From the NCBI RefSeq assembly GCF_003259835.1, contig NZ_QLMI01000005.1, positions 62,001 through 126,000 on the forward strand: a DNA stretch of 64,000 bases, in the 5' to 3' direction. This document shows positions 1 to 8,208 of the stretch, piece after piece. This DNA is from Flavobacterium aquaticum (GTDB lineage Bacteria > Bacteroidota > Bacteroidia > Flavobacteriales > Flavobacteriaceae). Each line of letters starts with the position of its first letter. Within the stretch, counting starts at the first letter, position 1. The position numbers and the translations under genes are program-made. The notes beneath the pieces were generated by a model. That model was not told the DNA's origin. It searched no databases and worked only from the letters and a program-made list of their open reading frames with translations.

Positions 1-2
1 TT

Positions 3-233
3 CAAATTAGTTTGTACTTTATGAATAGCATATTCACTAAATTTCATCATCTTTATTATGTACCTTCCAACATCAAAAACATTGAATACTTGGAATGTTA
101 TACTGGTAAAAAACAAAAGGATTTTGAATTACTATATTTTAATGATAAGTATGTTTTTGTTAAGGATATTAAAAGTAAACAGATTGAAATTATCAACTTT
201 GAAGAAATGCTTAATAAAGATAACTGCAAATAA
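3..233 (+). CDS. C-terminal part of an unknown protein (open at left edge)
   Basis: The reading frame is open to the left edge of the window, so this is probably the 3' end of a longer gene; internal starts would be TTG at 12 or ATG at 21. The last 45 or so residues resemble the C-terminus of the membrane protein at 2357-3121: both have a NIK motif, then YFNDKYVF or YLNDKYIF, a Lys-rich stretch, an I-x-I-hydrophobic strand and a final acidic FEEML or FDNLF. This suggests a paralogue carried by the same mobile element. The stop is followed directly by an intrinsic terminator. Function unknown. Confidence 0.5.
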   Translation, partial: QISLYFMNSIFTKFHHLYYVPSNIKNIEYLECYTGKKQKDFELLYFNDKYVFVKDIKSKQIEIINFEEMLNKDNCK

Positions 234-234
234 A

Positions 235-262
235 AAAGGGTGCTATCAGCACCCTTTAAATT
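235..262. terminator. Bidirectional intrinsic terminator
   Basis: A GGGTGC/GCACCC stem with a TATCA loop is flanked by A-rich and T-rich tracts. It sits between the stop of the left-edge gene and the convergent gene ending at 263, so it can serve both. Confidence 0.75.
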
Positions 263-562
263 TTAATTTATCACCAATAGATGAATATTCTCATCAATAT
301 CATCCTTGAATGAAGCTTCACCAATGTATGGTCTGAATAGTGCTTTTATTGAATACTGCGATTCATATAAGTAATGATTTATATCTGAAAGCAAATTTTC
401 AATTGATTCAGAAGAAAAATTTCTAATTTCAGTAAATGTATCATCAACAAGTGTTGCATAAAAAAAACTATTAACACCTTCTGTATAGGATGGGATTTCA
501 CAAAGTAAAATTCCCATTGGTTTTAATTTCTGTTTGTATAAAACGTTAATTTTAATAATCAT
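263..562 (-). CDS. Hypothetical protein, 99 aa
   Basis: No family recognised. It is a soluble-looking small protein with a basic start (KINVLYKQKLK) and a Ser/Glu/Asp-rich middle, without a signal peptide or membrane segment. It lies within the mobile element and is oriented like the other minus-strand genes there, 36 bases downstream of the 80-aa gene at 599-841. The two may be co-transcribed cargo. The ATG start follows an A/T-rich leader without a Shine-Dalgarno sequence, which is normal for this phylum. Confidence 0.55.
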   Translation of the reverse strand: MIIKINVLYKQKLKPMGILLCEIPSYTEGVNSFFYATLVDDTFTEIRNFSSESIENLLSDINHYLYESQYSIKALFRPYIGEASFKDDIDENIHLLVIN

Positions 563-598
563 AATTTAATTTTTTGTTTTTAATTTAACTTCAATTTA

Positions 599-841
599 CT
601 AATCAACTCTATTAATTATTTGCCATTTGTCTTTGTCGTTATTTTTGATATAAATTTCATTATCCTCACCTTCACCAACTTGATAAATATTTAAACTGAA
701 ATCTTCATCTTCAAGAAGGTTTATAATAGTTTGATGGTTTGCTTTATCAAAATAGTCTTTACAAATGCTTTTAATTTCTCTATTTGAAAATTGGTTAAAG
801 TTGGTTACAAATCCAGTTGTTATGTTTGGCTTCTTACCCAT
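599..841 (-). CDS. Hypothetical protein, 80 aa
   Basis: A small acidic, soluble-looking protein of unknown function. It starts MGKKPNITTGFV and ends in a run of polar residues containing IYIKNNDKDKW. No conserved domain was recognised. It lies upstream of the 99-aa gene in the same orientation and within the mobile element. The 227-base gap on its other side holds a nested inverted repeat that could be its control region. Confidence 0.55.
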   Translation of the reverse strand: MGKKPNITTGFVTNFNQFSNREIKSICKDYFDKANHQTIINLLEDEDFSLNIYQVGEGEDNEIYIKNNDKDKWQIINRVD

Positions 842-979
842 ATGTTTTATTTTAAATTTCGTTATTGAACCTACTTATAAATACCATCAATTTTCAAAAA
901 GTATAATTATTTCATATAATTAATTTCTATTGAATTTTATATTATAATAAATACAATCTATTTTTATTCGATTTAAGAC

Positions 980-1017
980 ACGATTTAACACGAAATGATA
1001 CAGATGTATCAAATCGT
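980..1017. repeat. Nested inverted repeat, possible operator
   Basis: Outer arms ACGATTT (980-986) and AAATCGT (1011-1017) enclose inner arms TGATAC (996-1001) and GTATCA (1006-1011), all perfect. It lies 139 bases upstream of the 80-aa gene start (841) and 52 bases beyond the end of the Gp37/Gp68 gene. It could be a regulator binding site for the downstream small genes. No function can be shown from sequence alone. Confidence 0.4.
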
Positions 1018-1043
1018 ATTAAAAGTGCTTTAAATGTATTGGA

Positions 1044-1061
1044 AATGCCTTAATCGGCATT
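1044..1061 (-). terminator. Hairpin downstream of the Gp37/Gp68 gene
   Basis: AATGCC/GGCATT stem with a 6-base loop, 7 bases after the stop of the 1069-2055 gene. It lacks a strong T-run, so termination is uncertain. Confidence 0.35.
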
Positions 1062-1068
1062 GATTTGA

Positions 1069-2055
1069 TTAATCTATAAAACCAGATTTATATTCCTCAA
1101 AAAAGGTGATATTTTGGTTTTTGATTTTTTCAGTTAGTTGTAATGCATCATCATTAATAACGTATTCGTCAAATGATAAATCTGAATAAAGATTATTGAA
1201 TTTCATTACATTAACTTCACTTGTATAATCAGTTATCCATTGAATTGCATCAACTGAAAAGTGATAATCAATCAATAATTCGTTTTCTGATTTAAAGAAT
1301 TTTGGGTATTGTCTTACTTTTAAATCTTCTGGTATTTCTTGCTTCTTATCGATTTGTTTGAAGAAGTACGGAACGTTACGTTCTTTACAGATATCTCTTA
1401 GTGTACGCCCCCAATCTGGGTCAAACGGTCTTTTGCCGTGTCCAGATTCACCACCTTGAATAACCCAATCAATACCAGTTAAATCGATATTGGTAATGTT
1501 TTCAAGTTGAGGTTCAACAGATAGGAATTTGTAACCATTAACCTTTTGCAATTGTTTGATAAGACCTTTTGCAGTTTTGGTGTTAACTGGTGAAGTTCCA
1601 AACATTACGTTTTTTGGTGGATTGGTTAGCCATTCCTTAGGTATCATTTTATTGATGTTGCTTGGTCGCTTGGTTAGCAACAAGAACATTAGGTTTGGAC
1701 TTGCTGGAACAACTTCATTAAAGAATTTGTCTCTTAGGATTCCAGTTGAACCTTCAATTGGATTTCCTTTGTGGTCAACCATATTATCTTTTGATTTTTC
1801 GAAGATATCCATCATAGACGCTACAAAAACACGGTGGATTTCATTTGCTTTCTTAGCATTATTTTGCCAAGTTTTCAGATTATCCCATACATCAGCTACC
1901 ATTCTTCTGGGTTTATCATCACCCCAGATATCATTTCCAATTCGTTTTGAGAAAGAAAGAGCATAACAATTATCGCATCCCTCGTGTACTTTTGTGCAAC
2001 CCCACCAAAGATTTGCGGTGTGATTTGTCCATTCAATTTTACTGTTTTTAGCCAT
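1069..2055 (-). CDS. Gp37/Gp68 family three-cysteine protein (DUF5131)
   Basis: A 328-residue member of the phage Gp37/Gp68 family (PF07505). The N-terminus reads SKIEWTNHTANLWWGCTK and contains the family's CX6CX2C cluster (Cys20, Cys27, Cys30, then Tyr-Ala), reminiscent of a radical-SAM Fe-S site. Later family landmarks include a LLLTKRP segment, FLSVEPQLE, and WVIQGGESG. The family is common in phages and mobile elements and its biochemical role is not established. It is often next to a three-Cys-motif partner (TcmP), but neither neighbour here resembles TcmP. The start ATG matches the conserved N-terminus. An AT-rich leader of about 170 bases precedes it. Confidence 0.88.
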   Translation of the reverse strand: MAKNSKIEWTNHTANLWWGCTKVHEGCDNCYALSFSKRIGNDIWGDDKPRRMVADVWDNLKTWQNNAKKANEIHRVFVASMMDIFEKSKDNMVDHKGNPIEGSTGILRDKFFNEVVPASPNLMFLLLTKRPSNINKMIPKEWLTNPPKNVMFGTSPVNTKTAKGLIKQLQKVNGYKFLSVEPQLENITNIDLTGIDWVIQGGESGHGKRPFDPDWGRTLRDICKERNVPYFFKQIDKKQEIPEDLKVRQYPKFFKSENELLIDYHFSVDAIQWITDYTSEVNVMKFNNLYSDLSFDEYVINDDALQLTEKIKNQNITFFEEYKSGFID

Positions 2056-2228
2056 ACATTATTTAATTTAAACATTAATAAAAAGCAATACCAATCCTAA
2101 TGGCTTGTTGGTAAAGCCGTTAAAACTCATTTTGAACCATACGGTTCGTTAATAAATAATTTTGATTAAATGTATAGCCAGCTGTGCTATGAATCTTGAT
2201 GAGATATATTATCCCGAAAATTACAGTA

Positions 2229-2260
2229 CAAAGTAACGAATTAAAAATGACATATGCAAA
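2229..2260 (-). promoter_or_regulatory. Putative promoter of the Gp37/Gp68 gene
   Basis: On the minus strand TTTG is followed after 20 bases by TTACTTTG, close to the Bacteroidota consensus TTG-N19-21-TAnnTTTG. It would give a leader of about 165 bases. Confidence 0.35.
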
Positions 2261-2322
2261 TTTTTTTATATAAAAAATTAAATTAATATATTTAACATAA
2301 TTTTAACATATTTTATTTTGAA

Positions 2323-2350
2323 ATAAAAAAAGTGGCTGGAAATGCCACTT
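2323..2350 (-). terminator. Intrinsic terminator of the membrane-protein gene
   Basis: AAGTGGC/GCCACTT stem with a 7-base loop, followed on the minus strand by a run of T. It is 6 bases beyond the stop of the 2357-3121 gene. Confidence 0.75.
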
Positions 2351-2356
2351 TGCAGA

Positions 2357-3121
2357 TTATTCTTCAAATAAATTATCAAATTTCACAATCTTGATTTTTT
2401 CATTTTTCTTTTTATCTGTAATTGAATAGAAAATGTATTTATCATTAAGGTATTTTAGTTTTACCGTAGTGTTTGGATATTTTGTTTTAATATCATTTTC
2501 AACTTTTTTAATGTTTACCAGATTATTTGGGAATAACATTTGTTTATTGAATTCTGAATAATATTTTAATACAACACTCATTGTAAAAAATCCTAAAATA
2601 CTAAATAGAAAATATCTAAGTGGTTCTAATATTTTCTTTTCTGAATATGGTTTTAGATTTTCGATAGATATTATTTCAAGATAGAAAATTAGCACAAAAA
2701 TTAAAAAATTTAATGGTACAGCCAAAAAAAATGAAAATGACTGATTAATGTTATCTAAGAAAAAGTTTGTGATTTTTTCATACCAAACCCCCATAATTAA
2801 AAACGAGATTATTATAAACAATATACCTAAATATTTTTTTGGTTTTTTAACATCGAAATATGTTGTTGTTATTTCCTTATTTTCAGTATTTATTTCTTCA
2901 CTAAATATTTCTTTTGGTGTATAAATTATCCATAAAAAAAATAACAATATTACAACTAATGTTAAAATACCATCTGGTATTAATTGACTTACAGAAAAAA
3001 ATCTAATGTAAGATAATGACATTTTAGATAATTCAATCAATTGCCATATTGCACCAAAAATTGGTGGTATGGCAATTATTAAACTGAAATATTTTAGTAA
3101 TGATTCTAAGAATTTTTCCAT
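2357..3121 (-). CDS. Predicted polytopic membrane protein, 254 aa
   Basis: No named family recognised. Hydrophobic segments near residues 10-30, 50-66, 100-118, 130-152 and 168-186 predict about five membrane helices, followed by a soluble C-terminal tail of about 65 residues. The tail (YLNDKYIF, then Lys-rich, then KIKIVKFDNLF) resembles the end of the truncated gene at the left edge of the window. The gene lies 29 bases downstream of the recombinase, in the same orientation, and may be transcribed with it. Codon use is very AT-rich, like the rest of the element. Role unknown. Confidence 0.65.
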   Translation of the reverse strand: MEKFLESLLKYFSLIIAIPPIFGAIWQLIELSKMSLSYIRFFSVSQLIPDGILTLVVILLFFLWIIYTPKEIFSEEINTENKEITTTYFDVKKPKKYLGILFIIISFLIMGVWYEKITNFFLDNINQSFSFFLAVPLNFLIFVLIFYLEIISIENLKPYSEKKILEPLRYFLFSILGFFTMSVVLKYYSEFNKQMLFPNNLVNIKKVENDIKTKYPNTTVKLKYLNDKYIFYSITDKKKNEKIKIVKFDNLFEE

Positions 3122-3150
3122 TTGAAATTTTATGAGTTAAACAAATATAA

Positions 3151-4923
3151 TTATTTAGGATTGATTGAAAGCCAATTTTCTTCTGGAACAATATCAATTG
3201 TATCTGGTAGAATATTTTGATTAACATCTTTTACTTTTTCAGCCAATTCAAATAACTTTTCAACTTCTTCTTCAATATCCTTCAAATCATTCATAAGAAC
3301 ATTATTCTTGAATACTGGATTGTTTTCCATTTTTGAAACTGCAATGTATTGATAAGATTTTACTTTGTTATGTCCACGTCTATGTGATTTCTTTACATCA
3401 ATTATCAGCTTCAAAGTATTTGGAATAATTACACCGTTAATCTTAATTTCAAGTGTTATAAGAGCGAATCTTTTATTAAGAGTATTGATGTATATTTTAT
3501 TAATAAACTGTTTGAAGATGGTCTGTAATTCAGTCCTATTATTCTTTGCATTTATTAGCATTTCTTTTGTTGCAGTTTCTTTATCATAATTTGCAACAGT
3601 TAACTGTTTATCAAAGATTTGTTTTTTAAGAATAGATATCTTTTTATTCAAAGCTTCAATTTCATTTGATAGTTCCTTTTCTTTATTTTCAAATAGTTCT
3701 TTTTTGTAACTTGGATTTGATAGATACAAATCAAGAAGCCTTTCAAGTTCTCTTTCTTTTGATGCTAATACATTAGATTGCAATTTGAACTGTAATTCAA
3801 TATCAGATAATTCAGCCTTTATTTGATTTAGGATATCATTTGGGTTATCCAGATATTTCAGAAGGTTTTCAGATTGAATTAACTGGTGATAAATAACACT
3901 TTCAATAAGGTTGATGTTGATACCAGCATTTCCACATTGTTGACCTTTTTTAAGAAATGAAACACATCTGTAAAATTCGTGTGATTTCTTTAAATTAAAA
4001 GTTCCTAAATACTTTTTACCACATTTACCACAATAACAAAAGTCTTTCAGTAGGTAAGTGTAAGATGTTAAATAATTACGATGTGTTTTTGTGGTTCGCA
4101 AAGTATTAGCTTGTTCCCAAATTTCTTCTGAAATGATTTGTGGTGTAGGTATTTTTTCACCTTTGAAGATTCTTGTTCCCTTGTATATTGGATTTTTAAT
4201 CATTTGAAGTATTGTGTTACCATCCCAAAGAATATCAGCACCCGATTTTTCAATTCCAGTTTTTTCAAATGAAACCGTTTTATCCTTATGGGTTTTTGCA
4301 AGTCTTGTTGGAATCTTCATATCATTAAGTATTCCAGCAATTACCCTTGTTCCTTTACCTTCAAGATACATCTGAAAAATCTTTTCAACCACCATTGCTT
4401 CATCTTCATCAATAACTTGCATTTTATCCACATTAGCATATCCATAAGCTTGATTGTTACCAGCAACTTTACCACTTTTAACGGCTTCAAGTTTGCCAGA
4501 TTTCATTCTGGTTTTCATTGTTTCGGCTTCTGAATGTGCAAATTCCATCAATACTTGAAGGATGATTGACATTATAGTATTTCTTGAACCATCTGGGTTA
4601 AGTGTTGATTGACCAATGGACTGAATATAAATTGGAATATTTTTATCAGTTAAATCATCAATAATTTTTCTTGTATGTGATGGGTCACGTCCAAGGCGTG
4701 AGATTTCAGAAATGTAGATGCATTTATAATTTGAAGCTTCTGAAATTAGTTTATTTAACTGGGGTCTTTCTTTATCATATCCAGATAACTTTTCAGCAAA
4801 TATTTCTATTTGATTAATATTATATCCGTGATTATTAATAACTTTGGTTAAATCTGATATTTGACGGTCATAAATTTGATTATCAACCGTTGATACCCTT
4901 GCATAAATTGCCACTTTATTCAT
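3151..4923 (-). CDS. Large serine recombinase (site-specific integrase)
   Basis: A 590-residue large serine recombinase. The resolvase catalytic domain (about 1-145) starts [10 protein letters not shown] with catalytic Ser11 and contains [10 protein letters not shown] with the active-site arginines. A recombinase domain follows (about 155-275), then a zinc ribbon with CYCGKCG (Cys296, 298, 301) and a second pair at about 320 and 330. A coiled-coil-rich stretch (about 360-460) and a C-terminal tail end the protein. The ATG at 4923 is chosen because the catalytic domain begins there; an upstream TTG adds nine unrelated residues and reaches into the comM junction. The gene sits at the very end of the element against the truncated comM, the usual place for an integrase next to its attachment site. 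It probably catalyses integration and, with a directionality factor, excision. Confidence 0.93.
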   Translation of the reverse strand: MNKVAIYARVSTVDNQIYDRQISDLTKVINNHGYNINQIEIFAEKLSGYDKERPQLNKLISEASNYKCIYISEISRLGRDPSHTRKIIDDLTDKNIPIYIQSIGQSTLNPDGSRNTIMSIILQVLMEFAHSEAETMKTRMKSGKLEAVKSGKVAGNNQAYGYANVDKMQVIDEDEAMVVEKIFQMYLEGKGTRVIAGILNDMKIPTRLAKTHKDKTVSFEKTGIEKSGADILWDGNTILQMIKNPIYKGTRIFKGEKIPTPQIISEEIWEQANTLRTTKTHRNYLTSYTYLLKDFCYCGKCGKKYLGTFNLKKSHEFYRCVSFLKKGQQCGNAGININLIESVIYHQLIQSENLLKYLDNPNDILNQIKAELSDIELQFKLQSNVLASKERELERLLDLYLSNPSYKKELFENKEKELSNEIEALNKKISILKKQIFDKQLTVANYDKETATKEMLINAKNNRTELQTIFKQFINKIYINTLNKRFALITLEIKINGVIIPNTLKLIIDVKKSHRRGHNKVKSYQYIAVSKMENNPVFKNNVLMNDLKDIEEEVEKLFELAEKVKDVNQNILPDTIDIVPEENWLSINPK

Positions 4924-4985
4924 AGTATTGTATTTAAGTATGTATGGCAAATGTATTCCATATATTCCGAAATTGCAAAAGAAGC
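4924..4985. other. Inferred element/chromosome junction (att site) in comM
   Basis: Between the recombinase start and the first residues that match ComM (AKEAAIV, from about 4971) lie about 50 bases that belong to neither gene. The recombination crossover is inferred to be near 4965-4980, since the protein match to ComM begins there. The exact core cannot be fixed without the other junction or an empty site. Confidence 0.6.
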
Positions 4986-6087
4986 CGCTATAGTTGAAAA
5001 TATTGATGTTTATGGAATTTCAAATGTTACCGAAGTAATCGAATTTTTTGAAGGAAAAGGAAATTTAGAACCCACAAGAATCGATACAACCGAAGAATTT
5101 TCAAAAACCTTAAACTTTCCAGAACACGATTTTGCCGATGTCAAAGGACAAGAAGGAATAAAACGTTGTATGGAGATTGCAGCGGCTGGTGGTCATAATA
5201 TTATTTTAATTGGTCCGCCAGGTTCAGGAAAAACAATGTTGGCAAAGCGATTACCAAGTATTTTACCTCCAATGACGATGCGAGAAGCCTTGGAAACCAC
5301 TAAAATTCATTCGGTAGCAGGTAAAACTAAGGATGTTGGATTGATGGCACAACGCCCTTTTCGTAGTCCGCATCATACAGCCTCAAGTGTAAGTTTAGTT
5401 GGAGGTGGAAGTTATCCACAACCAGGTGAAATTTCTTTGGCACATAACGGCGTTTTATTTTTAGATGAATTACCCGAATTTAAACGAGAAGTTTTAGAAG
5501 TAATGCGCCAACCTTTAGAAGATAGGGAAGTTACGATTTCAAGAGCGAAATTTACGATTACGTATCCATCTTCTTTTATGTTGGTCGCAAGTATGAATCC
5601 GAGTCCGGGAGGTTATTTTAATGATCCAAATGCTCCTGTGAGTTCATCTCCTCAAGAAATGCAACGTTATTTGAGTAAGATTTCGGGACCATTGTTAGAT
5701 CGAATTGATATTCACATTGAAGTTGCGCCAGTTCCGTTTGAAAAACTAACTGAGACTCGAAAAGCAGAAAGTAGCGTAGCTATCAGAGAACGTGTTACGA
5801 AAGCACGACAAATTCAATCACAACGCTTTGAAAACTTTGAACACATTCACTATAATGCCCAAATGAGTAGTAAATTAATACGTGAGTTTTGTGTTTTAGA
5901 TGAGGTTTCGTTGCAATTACTAAAAACTGCGATGGAACGTTTGAATTTATCCGCAAGAGCTTATGATAGAATTTTAAAAGTTTCCAGAACGATTGCCGAT
6001 TTAGAGAATTCTGATTCTATTCAATCGCATCATATTGCAGAAGCGATTCAGTATAGAAGTTTGGATAGGGAAGGATGGTTAGGTTAG
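4951..6087 (+). pseudogene. comM: comM/yifB Mg-chelatase-like ATPase, 5' end displaced by the element
   Basis: The 378 residues match the C-terminal three quarters of ComM/YifB proteins, which are usually about 510 residues. Present are Walker A GPPGSGKT (88-95), Walker B VLFLDE (168-173), the sensor region [14 protein letters not shown] and the conserved end [11 protein letters not shown]. The N-terminal S5-like domain of about 130 residues is missing, and homology starts at the mobile-element junction. ComM is a hexameric helicase that promotes branch migration during natural transformation. The first ATG (4951) may be junction DNA. The fragment could still be translated but lacks its N-terminal domain. 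Precise excision would restore the gene. Confidence 0.85.
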
Positions 6088-6096
6088 TTAAATAGT

Positions 6097-6140
6097 AATT
6101 ATTGAATTCTTCTAATTGCTTCTAGAAGAATTCAATAATT
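6097..6140. terminator. Long perfect hairpin between convergent genes
   Basis: Arms of 17 bases (6097-6113 and 6124-6140) are perfectly complementary around a 10-base loop. It lies between the comM stop and the convergent DUF2452 stop. T-runs are weak, so it may be a terminator or an RNA-stability hairpin for both transcripts. Confidence 0.55.
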
Positions 6141-6556
6141 TAAAAAATATCGTTTTTGGAATCTATTTGAATCCATTTTTTATTGCTATTCAGTTTAAAA
6201 GAACCAATATGTTCTTTATTCCAAAAATCGGGATGAATTAATGACAGAAAATTGGAACCATCTTTTGCTAAATACAAATGATACGTTTCACCAATTATAG
6301 GTTCAAACGAATATTTGGCATTGTATAAAATTTCATTCCATTCGTATTCTTGCATTAATTTTTCATACTCGGCTTTGAGTTCGTTAAACTTGCTTTCAAA
6401 TTCTTTGTTTACGTTTCTAATACCAATATTTTTCCAATCTACAACGTTATCCAATTTAATTGCTGGCGCGCCAACACTCGTAGGATAAGCGAGAACATTA
6501 GCATTATATCCGTTTTCTTCTGAAAAAACTACATTATCAGGAATTTTGCTTTTCAT
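6140..6556 (-). CDS. DUF2452 family protein
   Basis: A 138-residue cytoplasmic protein matching DUF2452: KIPDNVVFSEENGYN at the start, PTSVGAPAIKLD in the middle, then an amphipathic segment rich in Lys and Glu, YSFEPIIGETYHLY and a C-terminal IHPDFWNKEHIGSFKL. Function unknown. The ATG at 6556 is preferred because it starts at the conserved region and lies one base after the stop of the TIGR03643 gene (TAAGATG), indicating translational coupling. An extended frame reaching 6628 overlaps that gene and adds non-conserved residues. Confidence 0.8.
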   Translation of the reverse strand: MKSKIPDNVVFSEENGYNANVLAYPTSVGAPAIKLDNVVDWKNIGIRNVNKEFESKFNELKAEYEKLMQEYEWNEILYNAKYSFEPIIGETYHLYLAKDGSNFLSLIHPDFWNKEHIGSFKLNSNKKWIQIDSKNDIF

Positions 6557-6557
6557 C

Positions 6558-6848
6558 TTATCTTTTTGAAATTTTGTTGTTTGTAATGGCTCTTTGAAGT
6601 TTGCATTTGAATCTATCAATACTTTCAACTCGTTTTGCTAAATGTTTTGTTTTGCAATTTTCAACCCTATTTCTCCACAATTTATAACTGCTGAATTTGA
6701 GTTCTTTTTTCATTAAAGCCTTAACATCTGCTTCACTCAAACCAAATTGAAATTTTATTGCATCAAAAGGAGTTCTGTCTTCCCAAGCCATTTCTATTAT
6801 TCTATCAATTTCAATATCGGTGAAGTCTTTTTTGGATGAAACATTCAT
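6558..6848 (-). CDS. TIGR03643 family protein (DUF2805)
   Basis: A 96-residue basic protein with the family pattern: DFTDIEIDRIIEMAWEDRTP, then FDAIKFQFGLSEADV, KLWRNRV and KHLAKR, ending NNKISKR. The helical, basic sequence resembles a small nucleic-acid-binding fold, but the function is not known. Members often occur near photolyase or cryptochrome genes; here the photolyases are about 33 kb away. The ATG at 6848 begins the conserved region, and a TAATTTTG box (6879-6886, minus strand) just upstream could drive it. An extended frame to 6953 includes the tail of the upstream SET gene and is not credible. Confidence 0.8.
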   Translation of the reverse strand: MNVSSKKDFTDIEIDRIIEMAWEDRTPFDAIKFQFGLSEADVKALMKKELKFSSYKLWRNRVENCKTKHLAKRVESIDRFKCKLQRAITNNKISKR

Positions 6849-6921
6849 TTTGTTTAAAAAAAAATTAAAAATATTAAACAAAATTACAAAAAAAAATAGT
6901 TTAAAAGGGAATAGATTAGAA

Positions 6922-7331
6922 TTATTTATGTTTTTTCCAATATTTAGCTCCATAGCTACAAAAAATCTCTTGTTGGGATTTGATTTTCTTTGTAGCTACG
7001 ATGCAAACATTATCATTATCGTCTAATGTGATTTTGGAATTATTTTTGAATGTGATTTAGAGAAAGCTTCGGCATCATTGGCATACTTGGCAAAGCAATC
7101 AACATTCATTGAATCTAATATTGAACCGTCTAGCATGTTAATGAAATAGCGGTCATTTCCTTCAGAAACTCTTTTTTGAGCTTCTTTATTGGATAAAATT
7201 TCTCCTTTAAAAAGTGAGATAATTTCATTTGGATAAATGTCAATTGCTGTAAACAAACCTTTTCCAGCATTTGGTATTTGAGAATCTTGAATATATAAAT
7301 AATCAGATTCGGGTGCTTCAATTTTCAACAC
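6922..7331 (-). pseudogene. SET-domain protein broken by a frameshift
   Basis: The first frame (7331-7023, 102 aa) begins YIQDSQIPNAGKGLFTAIDI and continues to FAKYANDAEAFSKSH, typical of a short bacterial SET domain, then stops. Reading on in another frame from about 7050 gives KNNSKITLDDNDNVCIV, then a segment ending FCSYGAKYW, the expected C-terminal half of the domain, with a stop at 6922-6924. One missing T in a CATTTC context near 7049 would explain it. An intact product would be about 136 residues, a normal length for the family, whose members are putative lysine methyltransferases. The start lies 2 bases after the metallopeptidase stop. Confidence 0.8.
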
Positions 7332-7333
7332 AA

Positions 7334-8188
7334 TTAAAGTTCTTCGGCAAAAGTATCTCCTAAACGAATATCGCCCGATTTAAAGCCTTTCATAAACCAT
7401 TTCATACGTTGTTCAGACGAACCGTGAGTAAATGAATCAGGAACAATATGTCCTTGCATTTTACTTTGAATAGCATCGTCACCTACAGCATGTGCAGCAC
7501 TTAAAGCTTCTTCAATATCGCCTTCCTCTAAGTATTTTTGGTTGTAATGCGCCCATAATCCGCCATAAAAATCGGCTTGTAATTCTAAGCATACAGAAAG
7601 TTTATTAGCTTCGGCTTCACTTTTAGATTGTTGTAATTGTCTTACTTTTCCCGAAGTTCCAAGAATTGTTTGCACATGATGTCCTACTTCGTGAGCAATT
7701 ACATAAGCTATAGCAAAATCGCCACCTTTAGCACCAAAACGGGTTCGTAATTCTTCAAAAAAAGCTAAATCCATATATACTTTATGATCGCCAGGACAAT
7801 AAAATGGACCTGAAGCAGAACTTGCGCCTCCACAAGCAGTTTCTACAGAACCTGTGAACAAGACCATTTTAGGTTGTTCGTATGTTCCTAAATTATTTTC
7901 TTCAAATATTTTGGTCCAAATATCTTCTGTGTCAGCAAAAACAGTTGAAACGAATTCGCCCATTTCTTTTTCTTCTGGAGTAAGTTCTCTTTGTTCTACT
8001 TGTTCGGTTTGTTGTGCACCTTGACTTTGTTGAATGGTATCAACAAATGGAGCTGCTTCGGGAAAAAACATTTTTACGAGAAAAAATACGATTGCGATGG
8101 CTCCACCACCTGCAATAACTTTTCCTCCGCCCGACATTCCTCTTCTGTCTTCTACGTTGTCACTTTGACGTCTACCTCTCCATTTCAT
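7334..8188 (-). CDS. Neutral zinc metallopeptidase (YpfJ-like)
   Basis: A 284-residue member of the putative neutral zinc metallopeptidase family (PF04228). The N-terminus MKWRGRRQSDNVEDRRG matches the family signature. A single membrane anchor lies at about 25-43, followed by a Gln-rich linker and a catalytic domain with HEVGHH (166-171), GPFYCPGDHKVYMD before it and the ELQADFYGG motif after it. It is probably a membrane-anchored enzyme facing the periplasm; substrates are unknown. It lies 20 bases downstream of the outer-membrane protein gene and 2 bases before the SET pseudogene, in one apparent operon. Confidence 0.9.
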   Translation of the reverse strand: MKWRGRRQSDNVEDRRGMSGGGKVIAGGGAIAIVFFLVKMFFPEAAPFVDTIQQSQGAQQTEQVEQRELTPEEKEMGEFVSTVFADTEDIWTKIFEENNLGTYEQPKMVLFTGSVETACGGASSASGPFYCPGDHKVYMDLAFFEELRTRFGAKGGDFAIAYVIAHEVGHHVQTILGTSGKVRQLQQSKSEAEANKLSVCLELQADFYGGLWAHYNQKYLEEGDIEEALSAAHAVGDDAIQSKMQGHIVPDSFTHGSSEQRMKWFMKGFKSGDIRLGDTFAEEL

Positions 8189-8208
8189 ATAAAATATTTT
8201 TTAAATTA

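Larger units (their letters stand above)
2056..2356. other. Structured intergenic leader region
   Basis: No gene is seen in these 301 bases. Three short inverted repeats lie in series upstream of the Gp37/Gp68 start: TAATGGCTT with AAGCCGTTA (2098-2122), GAACC with GGTTC (2134-2147) and ATAGC with GCTAT (2174-2190). They are followed by a putative minus-strand promoter and, at the far end, by the terminator of the membrane-protein gene. The region may be a structured 5' untranslated leader. Confidence 0.4.

Noticed and set aside
1556..1966. A 136-codon plus-strand frame opposite the Gp37/Gp68 gene
   Set aside because: It lies wholly inside the well-supported minus-strand gene and shows no recognisable motifs.
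6849..6953. Extended start for the TIGR03643 protein
   Set aside because: The added residues come from the 3' end of the SET pseudogene and the promoter region; conservation begins at the ATG at 6848.
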